Shown piece after piece: positions 7,999-15,789 of a stretch of DNA of 64,000 nucleotides. The notes beneath the pieces are model-generated. The model was not told the DNA's origin. It did not search any database and saw only the letters and a list, made by a program, of their open reading frames with translations. Made by a program: the position numbers and the translations under genes. Position 1 is the stretch's first letter; each line of letters opens with the position of its first letter. The stretch lies in NCBI RefSeq assembly GCF_000331995.1, contig NC_020134.1, positions 2,144,002-2,208,001 on the forward strand. The letters run 5' to 3'. The DNA comes from Thermoclostridium stercorarium subsp. stercorarium DSM 8532. Its GTDB lineage: Bacteria; Bacillota; Clostridia; DSM-8532.

Positions 7999-9150
7999 AT
8001 GGATTTTTCAACCCTGTGCGTCCATGGCTGTAGTAAAAGATATGATACTACAGGTTCTGTCAGTGTACCCATTTTTCAGTCAGCTACCTTTGTACATCCC
8101 GGCGTGGGATTAAGCACGGGCTTTGACTACTCCAGAGCCCAAAACCCCACAAGGGAATACCTTGAACAGACCGTGGCAAACCTTGAAGGCGGTGCGGACG
8201 CCATTGCCTTTTCTTCCGGCATGGCAGCCATCACTACTCTTATGGAAATTTTTTCACCGGGAGATCACATAATAGCCACCGACGACCTGTACGGGGGATC
8301 TCATCGCCTGTTCAGCCACATTTCAAAAAAGAACGGCTTGACTTTCGATTTCGTGGATACCACTGACGTACAAAACATCAAAAAATGCATACGGAACGAA
8401 ACAAGGGCAGTTTTCATTGAAACTCCCACAAACCCGATGATGCATGTAACCGATATTGCCGCCGTTTCTAAGCTTTGCAGGGAAAACAGCCTCCTCCTCG
8501 TCGTTGACAATACCTTTCTTACACCGTACTTTCAGCGCCCGCTGCAGTTGGGTGCGGATATAGTGGTTCACAGTGGAACAAAATACCTTGGCGGGCATAA
8601 TGATACCCTTGCAGGGTTCATTGTTGTGTCCGACGCAGCTCTTGCCGAACGTCTCAGGTTTTTGTCCAAAACAACCGGGGCGTGCCTTTCCCCGTTTGAC
8701 AGCTGGCTGTTAATCCGGGGCATAAAGACACTGGCGGTACGCCTTGAAAGACAGCAGCAAACTGCTTTCAGGATCGCCGAATGGCTTTCAAAACAGGACA
8801 AAATAAGAAAAGTGCATTATCCCGGGCTTCCGAGCCATCCCGGATATGAGATTTCGAAAAAACAAACTTCGGGATTTGGGGCAATGCTTTCATTTGAAAC
8901 CGACAGTAAGGAAACGGCTCACCGCATTCTTGAGCGGGTTTCAATTATTCAGTATGCCGAAAGCCTCGGCGGCGTGGAAAGCCTTATAACCTACCCGATG
9001 CTCCAGACTCATGCCGATATACCACAGCAGGAAAGGGAAGCCAGAGGTATTGGGGAATGTCTACTCCGGCTGTCGGTAGGCCTTGAAGCCGCCGATGACC
9101 TGATCGAAGATCTCAGACAAGCTATTTACGGGGGAAAAGCAAATGTATAA
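7999..9150 (+). CDS. metI: Cystathionine gamma-synthase / O-acetylhomoserine thiolyase (MetI-like)
   Basis: A PLP enzyme of the Cys/Met metabolism family, about 383 residues. The PLP lysine is in HSGTKYLGGH (Lys195) and the cofactor phosphate loop in SSGMAAI. The C-terminal AESLGGVESLITYP and QTHADIP segments resemble Bacillus MetI, which joins an activated homoserine to cysteine (or sulfide). A lyase direction (cystathionine to cysteine) cannot be excluded by sequence alone. ATG 7999 is preferred over 7993 because AAAGGA sits 8 nt before it. The next gene overlaps its stop by 8 nt, giving the metI-metC pair known from Bacillus. Confidence 0.85.
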   Translation: MDFSTLCVHGCSKRYDTTGSVSVPIFQSATFVHPGVGLSTGFDYSRAQNPTREYLEQTVANLEGGADAIAFSSGMAAITTLMEIFSPGDHIIATDDLYGGSHRLFSHISKKNGLTFDFVDTTDVQNIKKCIRNETRAVFIETPTNPMMHVTDIAAVSKLCRENSLLLVVDNTFLTPYFQRPLQLGADIVVHSGTKYLGGHNDTLAGFIVVSDAALAERLRFLSKTTGACLSPFDSWLLIRGIKTLAVRLERQQQTAFRIAEWLSKQDKIRKVHYPGLPSHPGYEISKKQTSGFGAMLSFETDSKETAHRILERVSIIQYAESLGGVESLITYPMLQTHADIPQQEREARGIGECLLRLSVGLEAADDLIEDLRQAIYGGKANV

Positions 9151-10324
9151 CTTTGACGAAATCACTGAAAGGCACGGCACCAACTCGATAAAGTATGATC
9201 TTGCTCAGAAAAAAGGCATGCCTGCGGATGTGCTCCCTTTCTGGGTTGCCGACATGGATTTCAAATCTCCTCCTGAAATTATTGAGGCGCTTTCAGAACG
9301 TGTAAAACACGGCATTTTCGGCTACAGCGACACGATAGACGAATCATATTTCAATGCCCTTTATAAATGGTATTATGAACGTTTCGGATGGCAAATACGC
9401 CGTGAATGGGTGGTAAAATGCCCGGGCGTCGTGTTTGCCGTTTGTACGGCCATCCGCGCACTTACAAAGCCCGGCGACGCGGTTTTAATCCAGCAGCCGG
9501 TATATTATCCGTTTGAAAACTCGGTGAAGGACAACGGCAGGCGGTTAATTGTCAATCCGCTGATATACAGAAACGGTCGCTACTTTATGAATATAGATGA
9601 ATTCGAAAGACTGGTTGCCGAAGAAAAAGTCCGGCTGTTCATTCTGTGCAATCCGCATAACCCGGTTGGTCGCGTCTGGACGGAAGAGGAACTCACTGCG
9701 GTGGGAGATATCTGCCTGAAACACGGAGTATATGTTATTTCCGATGAAATACATCAGGATTTCGTATATCCCGGGTACAGGCACCTGGTGTTTGCAAGCC
9801 TTAAGCCCGAATACGCCGACATTACCGTTACATGTACCGCTCCGTCCAAAACTTTCAATCTTCCCGGACTCCAGATTTCCAATATTTTTATCAGCAATCA
9901 GAAAATACGGAAACTGTTTACCGAAGAATTGAAAAAAACGGGTTACAGCCAGCCAAACCTGATGGGAATAGTTGCGTGTCAGGCGGCGTATGAGAAAGGA
10001 TCAAAATGGCTGGACGAACTGATTGCCTATTTAACCGGCAATCTGGAATTGTTCAGGGAGTTTGTGAAAAAAGAACTTTCATCGGTTCATCTGGTGGAGC
10101 CTGAAGGCACTTATCTTGTATGGCTTGACTTCAGCAGCTTCGGGCTTTCGGACAGGGAACTGGAACAACTGCTGATTCACAGGGCAAAACTGTGGCTTTC
10201 GCCCGGACCGACGTTCGGAGCAGGCGGCGAAGGTTTTCAGCGTTTCAATATCGCCTGTCCAAGGTCTGTACTGCAGCAGGGCCTCAACCGGCTTAAAGAG
10301 GCTTTTAAGGATATCGGGGCGTGA
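9143..10324 (+). CDS. metC: Cystathionine beta-lyase (MalY/PatB type)
   Basis: A 393-residue class I aminotransferase-fold lyase of the MalY/PatB family, which splits cystathionine to homocysteine, pyruvate and ammonia. The MalY/PatB start motif PFWVADMDFKSPPEI is near residue 30, the SDEIHQDF motif near 200, and the PLP lysine in TAPSKTFNLPGL near 230. It overlaps metI by 8 nt and is followed by a terminator, so cymR-metI-metC forms one unit that moves sulfur from cysteine to homocysteine. It could also act as a cysteine desulfhydrase, as PatB does. Confidence 0.88.
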   Translation: MYNFDEITERHGTNSIKYDLAQKKGMPADVLPFWVADMDFKSPPEIIEALSERVKHGIFGYSDTIDESYFNALYKWYYERFGWQIRREWVVKCPGVVFAVCTAIRALTKPGDAVLIQQPVYYPFENSVKDNGRRLIVNPLIYRNGRYFMNIDEFERLVAEEKVRLFILCNPHNPVGRVWTEEELTAVGDICLKHGVYVISDEIHQDFVYPGYRHLVFASLKPEYADITVTCTAPSKTFNLPGLQISNIFISNQKIRKLFTEELKKTGYSQPNLMGIVACQAAYEKGSKWLDELIAYLTGNLELFREFVKKELSSVHLVEPEGTYLVWLDFSSFGLSDRELEQLLIHRAKLWLSPGPTFGAGGEGFQRFNIACPRSVLQQGLNRLKEAFKDIGA

Positions 10325-10393
10325 AATATTTTTCGGCTCACGTATTTTCTGAAGGCAAGCGGGCGTTTTCGGGATGTCGCCTGTATGATTTTT

Positions 10394-10419
10394 AACCCCT
10401 TTGCAGGGGGTTTTTTTTA
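10394..10419 (+). terminator. Terminator after metC
   Basis: AACCCC, a 6-nt loop (tttgca), GGGGG and eight T residues form a compact Rho-independent terminator ending the cymR-metI-metC unit. Confidence 0.85.
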
Positions 10420-10455
10420 TTTAAAAATTTTTTATTCAAAACTGGAAATAAATGA

Positions 10456-10523
10456 TTGACATTTTGCATTTAAATTCATATAATTCTTATATGTTATATT
10501 TTAAATCATATATTTTATATATG
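10456..10523 (+). promoter_or_regulatory. Promoter with two perfect regulon palindromes (peptidase pair)
   Basis: TTGACA (10456-10461), a 17-nt spacer and TATAAT (10479-10484) form a near-consensus sigma-A promoter. CATATAATTCTTATATG (10477-10493), a perfect 7-3-7 palindrome, covers the -10; a second perfect palindrome, CATATATTTTATATATG, is at 10507-10523. Centre-to-centre spacing is 30 bp, about three helical turns, which would let two dimers bind the same face. Confidence 0.7.
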
Positions 10524-10593
10524 TTTAATACATTTTAATACGAGCACATTAACCGCAATCGGGTTTAAGTCATAAAAAATGTGGGGTATCCGT

Positions 10594-11748
10594 ATGAGTG
10601 AGCGTTTATGGAAAACATTCAGCGAACTTGTCGGAATATACAGTCCGTCCTTCCGGGAAAGGGAATTCTGCGATACGCTGATTAATTATCTTACATATGT
10701 AAGCGACAATATTCTTGTAGATGACGCGGGAAAGAAAATTAACGGCAATTGCGGTAACCTGTACTGTTACGTTCCCGGAAGCATAAACGTGCCACCGCTT
10801 TTGTTCTCCGCCCATATGGATACGGTGGAACCCGCAAAAGGAAAACGTGCAGTCCTTCATCAAAACGGAGATATCACTTCTGCGGGAGACACAATCCTGG
10901 GTGCCGACGACATTGCGGGAATCAGTGTCATCCTTGAAGCGGTTTTGAGACTGAAAGAGCAAAACATCCCCCACCGCCCCCTGGAGCTTCTTTTCCCTGT
11001 TGCGGAGGAAAAATACGGCGCGGGTTCTGCGGTTTTCGATTACAGCGCATTGAAATCAAAAGAAGCCTATGTGCTGGATTTGGGCGGCGAAGTCGGCGAA
11101 GCGGCGAATGCTGCTCCCACAATTCTTTCGTTCGAAATAAAAATTCATGGCAAAGCCGCACACGCCGGATTTGCGCCGAAAAGCGGCATTAACGCGATAG
11201 CCGCTGCCGCGCGCGCAATTGCAAATCTTTATCACGGGGAACCCGCTCCGGGGCTTACTTTCAATATCGGACGAATAACCGGCGGCGAGGCAGACAATAT
11301 CGTTCCCTCCCTGTGCACAGTCAGTGGTGAAATCCGCAGCCTTTCCCATGACGCCGTAATGGCATACTGGAACACAGTCAAATCGGTTTTCATTGACGAA
11401 ACATCCAAAGCAGGCGCAAATATCGAGGCAACTTACAGGATTGAGCTTAAAGCATACGAAACTCCGCTGAATTCGGTGGTGGTAAGACGTTTTGTCAGGG
11501 CATGCGGGAGAGCCGGCATTATTCCTCGTATTCACTCAACTTTCGGAGGCAGCGACCTGAACAATTTTGCGCTGCACGGGATCACCGGCCTTGTAATTGC
11601 CTGTGGAATGCATGAGGCGCACAGTCTTCGGGAATACAGCAATATACATGAACTGGAGAAATGCGTAAAACTTGTCATGGAACTGATAACAGACCGGGAG
11701 GAGATGACTTATGAGGATACCTCTGCAATACCAGCGAACCGAATATGA
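10594..11748 (+). CDS. M20-family metallopeptidase (PepT-like)
   Basis: A di-zinc M20 peptidase of about 384 residues, closest in layout to PepT-type aminopeptidases. Metal ligand motifs visible: SAHMDT (His74, Asp76), LGADD (Asp105), VAEE (Glu138/139), LDLGGE and a C-terminal GMHEAHS. A dimerisation insert (KIHGKAAHAGFAPKSGINA) lies in the middle. ATG 10594 is chosen over 10579 because GGGG lies 8 nt before it. It has its own promoter under the sulfur-regulon palindrome and overlaps the following C39-like gene, so it probably releases cysteine or methionine from peptides under sulfur limitation (inference). No signal peptide: cytoplasmic. Confidence 0.85.
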   Translation: MSERLWKTFSELVGIYSPSFREREFCDTLINYLTYVSDNILVDDAGKKINGNCGNLYCYVPGSINVPPLLFSAHMDTVEPAKGKRAVLHQNGDITSAGDTILGADDIAGISVILEAVLRLKEQNIPHRPLELLFPVAEEKYGAGSAVFDYSALKSKEAYVLDLGGEVGEAANAAPTILSFEIKIHGKAAHAGFAPKSGINAIAAAARAIANLYHGEPAPGLTFNIGRITGGEADNIVPSLCTVSGEIRSLSHDAVMAYWNTVKSVFIDETSKAGANIEATYRIELKAYETPLNSVVVRRFVRACGRAGIIPRIHSTFGGSDLNNFALHGITGLVIACGMHEAHSLREYSNIHELEKCVKLVMELITDREEMTYEDTSAIPANRI

Positions 11749-12304
11749 CTGCGGTCCTACCAGCCTCCTTAATGCCATAAGTTTTCTTTTCGACCGGGAG
11801 GAATTCCCGCCTGACGTACTTCGCCACTGTATGATTTGCACACTCGACAGCTACAATGATAAAGGAGAAGCTCATAAAAACGGCACATCGGGCATGGCCA
11901 TGTCTTTCATAGCCTGCTGGCTTAATGAATACGCCAGGGCGACAAAATTCCCCATCCGTGCCGAGGCACTGACCGGAAACGATGTTTACATAGACGAAAA
12001 CAGCCCCATTATTAAGGCTCTTAAAGCCGGCGCCGCCGCAATAGTGCGGGTCTTTCTGGACTGTGGGCATTACGTTACTCTCACCGGTCTCACTGAAGAA
12101 GGAATTGAACTTTTTGACCCATATTACCGCGACACACCTTTTTCTGAAGCAGAAATAAGGATAATTGACAACAAACCCTTTTCCGCGAACAGACTGGTCT
12201 CTTTAAGGCATTTTAACCGCGAAGACGACGTGCCGTATGCCTTTGGCCCTGTAAGCAGCAGAGTGGCGGTGATTCTATACAATACCAGCAAAGCAAAAAT
12301 ATAA
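11711..12304 (+). CDS. C39-like papain-fold cysteine peptidase
   Basis: The 197-residue protein has a C39-like triad: EYDCGPTSLLNA near the N-terminus (Cys14), GHYVTLTG (His120) and FDPYY (Asp136). C39 domains usually trim leader peptides inside ABC exporters, but here the domain is free-standing, without membrane segments or signal peptide. The gene overlaps the M20 gene by 38 nt in another frame and so is translationally coupled to it. A role in cutting cysteine-containing peptides or thiol compounds is suggested only by the sulfur-regulon promoter upstream. The substrate is unknown. Confidence 0.75.
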   Translation: MRIPLQYQRTEYDCGPTSLLNAISFLFDREEFPPDVLRHCMICTLDSYNDKGEAHKNGTSGMAMSFIACWLNEYARATKFPIRAEALTGNDVYIDENSPIIKALKAGAAAIVRVFLDCGHYVTLTGLTEEGIELFDPYYRDTPFSEAEIRIIDNKPFSANRLVSLRHFNREDDVPYAFGPVSSRVAVILYNTSKAKI

Positions 12305-12328
12305 ACAAAGTTAATATGAAAAAATCTC

Positions 12329-12385
12329 TTGACGTGGTGTTATAAATTACTATATTATACCTATAAAACATATATATTATATATG
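12329..12385 (+). promoter_or_regulatory. Promoter and operator palindrome of the nitrogenase-like operon
   Basis: TTGACG (12329-12334) is followed at 16-18 nt by TATATT/TATTAT (12351-12358). CATATATATTATATATG (12369-12385) is a perfect 7-3-7 palindrome identical in form to the one before the peptidase pair. The leader peptide begins 16 nt after it. Confidence 0.65.
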
Positions 12386-12401
12386 AATTTGGAGTGTCAA
12401 T

Positions 12402-12518
12402 ATGGCTAACAGCGCGGGAGCAAAAAAGATGATAATGCCGTTCCATACTCAGATAATGTGTTGTTGCTGTCATCACACCCATAACTTCATATATGGGCGA
12501 ACGTCCCCGTTTGTCTGA
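12402..12518 (+). CDS. Leader peptide with four consecutive Cys codons
   Basis: A 38-codon frame starts at ATG 12402 behind GGAG (12391-12394; 7-nt spacing) and ends at TGA 12516-12518. Residues 20-23 are Cys-Cys-Cys-Cys (TGT TGT TGC TGT, 12459-12470), followed by HHTH. The coding end overlaps the 5' strand of a potential antiterminator (12496-12503) and is followed by a terminator at 12545-12577. This is the architecture of a transcription attenuator whose ribosome stalls when charged Cys-tRNA is scarce. The peptide itself resembles no protein I know. Confidence 0.8.
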   Translation: MANSAGAKKMIMPFHTQIMCCCCHHTHNFIYGRTSPFV

Positions 12519-12577
12519 TTTTACTGTATTTCAGGGAATAAATGGTGCCGTTCGCCAAAAGCGGGCGGCACTTTTTT
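12496..12577 (+). promoter_or_regulatory. Cysteine-responsive attenuator: antiterminator versus terminator
   Basis: Terminator: GTGCCGTTCGC (12545-12555) pairs with GCGGGCGGCAC (12561-12571) over 11 bp including two G-U pairs, with a CAAAA loop and six T residues (12572-12577). Antiterminator: GGCGAACG (12496-12503) is the exact complement of CGTTCGCC (12549-12556), so the two folds exclude each other. A ribosome stalled at the Cys codons 26 nt upstream would leave 12496-12503 free and favour antitermination; one reaching the stop at 12518 would cover it and allow termination. The first nitrogenase-like gene follows at 12611. Confidence 0.8.
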
Positions 12578-12610
12578 AACATAAAAAAAATCCCGATGGA
12601 GGAATGGCAT

Positions 12611-14086
12611 ATGACAGGGATAAATTTGTCCATTCCCGAGGTCCAGATACGGGAAATCCGCATCAACTCAATCACCGGATACCATGGCGATGCCGAGGAA
12701 CTGGTCAGAGCCGGGAAAACCGGTCTCAAAGACCGGGATCGTTCTTTCAGCCAGTGTATGGGCTGCGCAACCTCCAAAGCAGCATGCATGACAATTCTTA
12801 TACAGGACGCGGCGGTAATCAGTCACGGACCGTTGGGATGCGCCTCCTGCCTTCATGAATTTGCTTTTACATACAGGGTGAATTCCCCCATAAGGGATCT
12901 TAAAAATCCTACACGCCGTTATATTTTCTCCACAAATCTGCAGGAAAGGGACACCATTTACGGCGGAAGCGCCAAACTTGCCCGGGCAATCCGTGAAGTG
13001 TACAGCCGTACCCGGGCGAACGCCATATTTGTGCTGACAACCTGCGCGTTGGCCATCATCGGGGACGATGTGGAAAGCGTATGCGTTGAGGCTGAGGAAG
13101 AACTGGGGATTCCCGTCATAGCGGTTTTCTGCGAAGGTTTTCGTTCCAAAGTCTGGACAACAGGTTTTGACGCCGCATATCACGCCATTGCAAGAAAGCT
13201 TATAAAAAAACCCCTGCGACGTCGCAGTGATCTCATTAATGTCATTAATTTCTGGGGAAGCGACGTATTCGCCGAATGGTTTGCCCCGTTTGGTGCAAAA
13301 CCTAACTACATTACCCCCTATTCGACGGTTGAAAGTCTTGAATCGGCCGGTGAAGCCACCGCGACTGTTCAGGCATGCTCTACGCTCGGAAGTTATCTTG
13401 GCGCCGTGCTTGAACAGGAGTTCGGGGTCCCGGAAATACCTGCAGCCCCGCCTTACGGAATTGCGCAAACAGACAGGTGGTTCAGGGCACTGGGAAAAAT
13501 ACTCGGCAAGGAAGACATAGCAGAGAAAGTCATAGCCGAAAAGAAAAAGAAATATCTGCCGAGGATAGAAGAACTGCGCAGGGAACTGAGCGGAAAAACC
13601 GCCTATGTCACTGCCGGTGCGGCTCATGGCCATGCCCTTCTGGACGTGCTTGGTGAGCTGGGTTTAAATGCCGTAGGCGCCGCCATTTTTCACCATGATC
13701 CGGTTTATGACAGCAAAAGGCCCGAAAATGACCAGCTTGCCCAACGGGTGTCTGACTACGGAAACGTCCCCAATTACAACGTTTGCAACAGGCAGGAATC
13801 TGAACTTGTCAACGCCCTTAACCGTATTCGGCCCGACGTATTACTGGCAAGGCACGGCGGTATGACGCTGTGGGGGGCGAAACTCGGAATTCCAACCCTT
13901 CTTGTCGGGGACGAACACTTTTCAATGGGCTACGAAGGTCTCGTGAATTACGGTGAACGGTTACTGGAAGCAATCGAGAACGACGAGTTTGTGAAAAACC
14001 TGCGGAAACATGCTGTCATCCCGTATACGAAATGGTGGCTGGAACAGCCCACCGACTACTTTCTCGAAGGGGGGCCGGGTCTATGA
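12611..14086 (+). CDS. Nitrogenase-like component 1, D-type subunit
   Basis: A 491-residue oxidoreductase-nitrogenase component 1 protein. By motif comparison with NifD, Cys52 (GCATSK), Cys77 (HGPLGCAS) and Cys145 (TTCALAIIGDD) match the three P-cluster ligands, while Cys256 (VQACSTLGSYL) and His436 (GDEHFSMGYEG) match the two ligands of the active-site cofactor. It is therefore likely to hold a large Fe-S cofactor, unlike BchN/ChlN. ATG 12611 has GGAGG 8 nt upstream; the frame is open to 12542 but that part is the terminator hairpin. It overlaps the K gene by 4 nt. With sulfur genes on both sides and no nifEN it fits nitrogenase-like C-S-bond reductases (Mar-like) rather than N2 fixation. 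Confidence 0.88.
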   Translation: MTGINLSIPEVQIREIRINSITGYHGDAEELVRAGKTGLKDRDRSFSQCMGCATSKAACMTILIQDAAVISHGPLGCASCLHEFAFTYRVNSPIRDLKNPTRRYIFSTNLQERDTIYGGSAKLARAIREVYSRTRANAIFVLTTCALAIIGDDVESVCVEAEEELGIPVIAVFCEGFRSKVWTTGFDAAYHAIARKLIKKPLRRRSDLINVINFWGSDVFAEWFAPFGAKPNYITPYSTVESLESAGEATATVQACSTLGSYLGAVLEQEFGVPEIPAAPPYGIAQTDRWFRALGKILGKEDIAEKVIAEKKKKYLPRIEELRRELSGKTAYVTAGAAHGHALLDVLGELGLNAVGAAIFHHDPVYDSKRPENDQLAQRVSDYGNVPNYNVCNRQESELVNALNRIRPDVLLARHGGMTLWGAKLGIPTLLVGDEHFSMGYEGLVNYGERLLEAIENDEFVKNLRKHAVIPYTKWWLEQPTDYFLEGGPGL

Positions 14087-15426
14087 TCAAACCGGTGGTT
14101 ATAGAACAGCAGCGTTTTACCTGCGCTATAGGCGCGTTGCAAAGCGTGGTGGCAATCCCCAGGGCGGTACCGATACTTCACTCCGGTCCGGGGTGCGGGG
14201 AGATGATTGCAGGATTTTTTGAGCGTTCAGCAGGTTACGCCGGCGGGTGCACTTCCCCCTGCACGAATTTTTCCGAAAAAGAAGTGGTTTTTGGCGGAAC
14301 AGGCAGACTAAGGCAAATTATAGCAAATACATACAAAGTGCTTGATACAGATTTGCAGGTGGTAATGACGGGCTGCACCGCTGCTATCGTAGGCGATGAC
14401 ATAAACAGTGTTGTGGCTGAGTTCGCCCGCCAGGGAAAACCTGTTGTCGCCGTTGAAACCGCAGGATTCAATGCCACAAACTTCGAGGCCCACAGTATCG
14501 TTGTAAATGCAATCATAGACCAGTATGTAAGCAGGTTTGAATCCGAAAACAGACCGCGTTCGGAAAAAAACACCGTCAATCTGTTTGCGTCAATCCCCTA
14601 CCAGGATCCTTTCTGGAAAGGAAATCTTGCGGAATACAAACGTCTGCTTGCCGGAATCGGGCTTAAAGCAAACGTGCTGTTCGGGCCGGAGTCAGACGGC
14701 GTTAAGGAATGGCAGTCAATCCCGAAAGCCAATTTCAATATCCTTGTCTCTCCGTGGTACGGCAAACCCATCGCGGACAATCTTAAATCCAGGTACGGGC
14801 AGGATTACACCTGGTTCAGTCACATCCCTATTGGCGCAAATGAAACCGAATCCTTCCTTAATCAGGTTCTGGAATTTGCGGTTGACCACGGTGCCGAGAT
14901 TGACGAGCAAAAAGCCCGTGCATTCATAAAGCACGAATCAGATGCCTATTATGAAGAAATTGAAAACCTGGCCACGTTTCTTCTGGAATTCAGGTACGGA
15001 CTTCCAAACCATGTTCATATACTGCATGACGCCGGGTATGTCGTCGCGCTGTCTAAATTCCTTCTCCATGAAGTGGGAATAGTACCGAAAGAACAGTTTG
15101 TCACAGACGGCACGCCTGAAAAATACCATGAGGCCATCCGGGCCGATCTCAGCAGTATAAGCGACAAGCGGGAAATTCCCGTCTATTTTGAGCCCGATGC
15201 CGGGAAAGCGCAGGAAATTCTGAGAAAAATCCGGCACAAAGGCAGAGGGCTCATAATAGGCTCGGGCTGGGACAGGGAACTTGCGAAGGAAAAAGGTTAC
15301 GATTTCCTTTCTGCCGCTCTTCCCTCTCCTTACCGGCTGATCCTTACTACAAACTATGCCGGGTTTACAGGAGGACTCAGGGTTATTGAGGACATCTACC
15401 ATATGGTCCTTTCCACTTACGCATAG
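14083..15426 (+). CDS. Nitrogenase-like component 1, K-type subunit
   Basis: The 447-residue partner of the preceding subunit, starting at an ATG that overlaps the stop of D (ATGA) behind a GGGGGG stretch. FTCAIGA (Cys14), HSGPGCGE (Cys38) and MTGCTAAIVGDD (Cys98) match the three P-cluster ligands of NifK, so a P-cluster-like group bridging D and K is expected. FSEKEVVFGGTGRLRQII corresponds to the conserved FGG region. The protein lacks the long N-terminal extension of NifK. It would form the alpha2-beta2 catalytic component with the D-type subunit. Confidence 0.87.
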   Translation: MIKPVVIEQQRFTCAIGALQSVVAIPRAVPILHSGPGCGEMIAGFFERSAGYAGGCTSPCTNFSEKEVVFGGTGRLRQIIANTYKVLDTDLQVVMTGCTAAIVGDDINSVVAEFARQGKPVVAVETAGFNATNFEAHSIVVNAIIDQYVSRFESENRPRSEKNTVNLFASIPYQDPFWKGNLAEYKRLLAGIGLKANVLFGPESDGVKEWQSIPKANFNILVSPWYGKPIADNLKSRYGQDYTWFSHIPIGANETESFLNQVLEFAVDHGAEIDEQKARAFIKHESDAYYEEIENLATFLLEFRYGLPNHVHILHDAGYVVALSKFLLHEVGIVPKEQFVTDGTPEKYHEAIRADLSSISDKREIPVYFEPDAGKAQEILRKIRHKGRGLIIGSGWDRELAKEKGYDFLSAALPSPYRLILTTNYAGFTGGLRVIEDIYHMVLSTYA

Positions 15427-15438
15427 GGGGGTGATTTC

Positions 15439-15774
15439 ATGAGCTACCGGGTTGGTTTTGCCAGTATTGACGGCACGTTTATTGACCAGCATTTTGGTTC
15501 GGCAAAATACTGGCAGATATATGACATAGGTGACACCGCACAATTTGTTGAAACCCGCAAAACAGTACCGGGATGCCGGGGAAACTGCGACAGCGGCTTT
15601 GAACATATCCTTCATGTCCTTAAGGACTGCGACGCAATTTTTGTATTAAAAATCGGGGAATATGCCGCAAGGACGGTTATAAGCAGGGGCAAAAGGGTGT
15701 TTGAAGCTTCTGGCGAAATAGAGGAAATAATCTCCAGGCTTCTTGAAGAAAATTTTCTGAAAAACCAGCTGTAA
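15439..15774 (+). CDS. NifX/NafY-domain cofactor-binding protein
   Basis: A 111-residue single-domain protein of the dinitrogenase iron-molybdenum cofactor biosynthesis fold (NifX, NafY, C-terminal domain of NifB). The family start VGFASIDGTFIDQHFGSAKYW is clear, with the His and nearby residues that carry Fe-S cofactor. Cys residues in PGCRGNCDSGF may add ligands. It lies 12 nt after K and just before the NifB-type gene, as would suit a carrier that hands a NifB-made cluster to component 1. GGGGGGTGA precedes its ATG. Confidence 0.85.
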   Translation: MSYRVGFASIDGTFIDQHFGSAKYWQIYDIGDTAQFVETRKTVPGCRGNCDSGFEHILHVLKDCDAIFVLKIGEYAARTVISRGKRVFEASGEIEEIISRLLEENFLKNQL

Positions 15775-15789
15775 AAGGAGAAATGTCAA

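Noticed and set aside
12542-12610. N-terminal extension of the D-type subunit
   Set aside because: These codons lie in the terminator hairpin and the following spacer; ATG 12611 has a proper ribosome-binding site.
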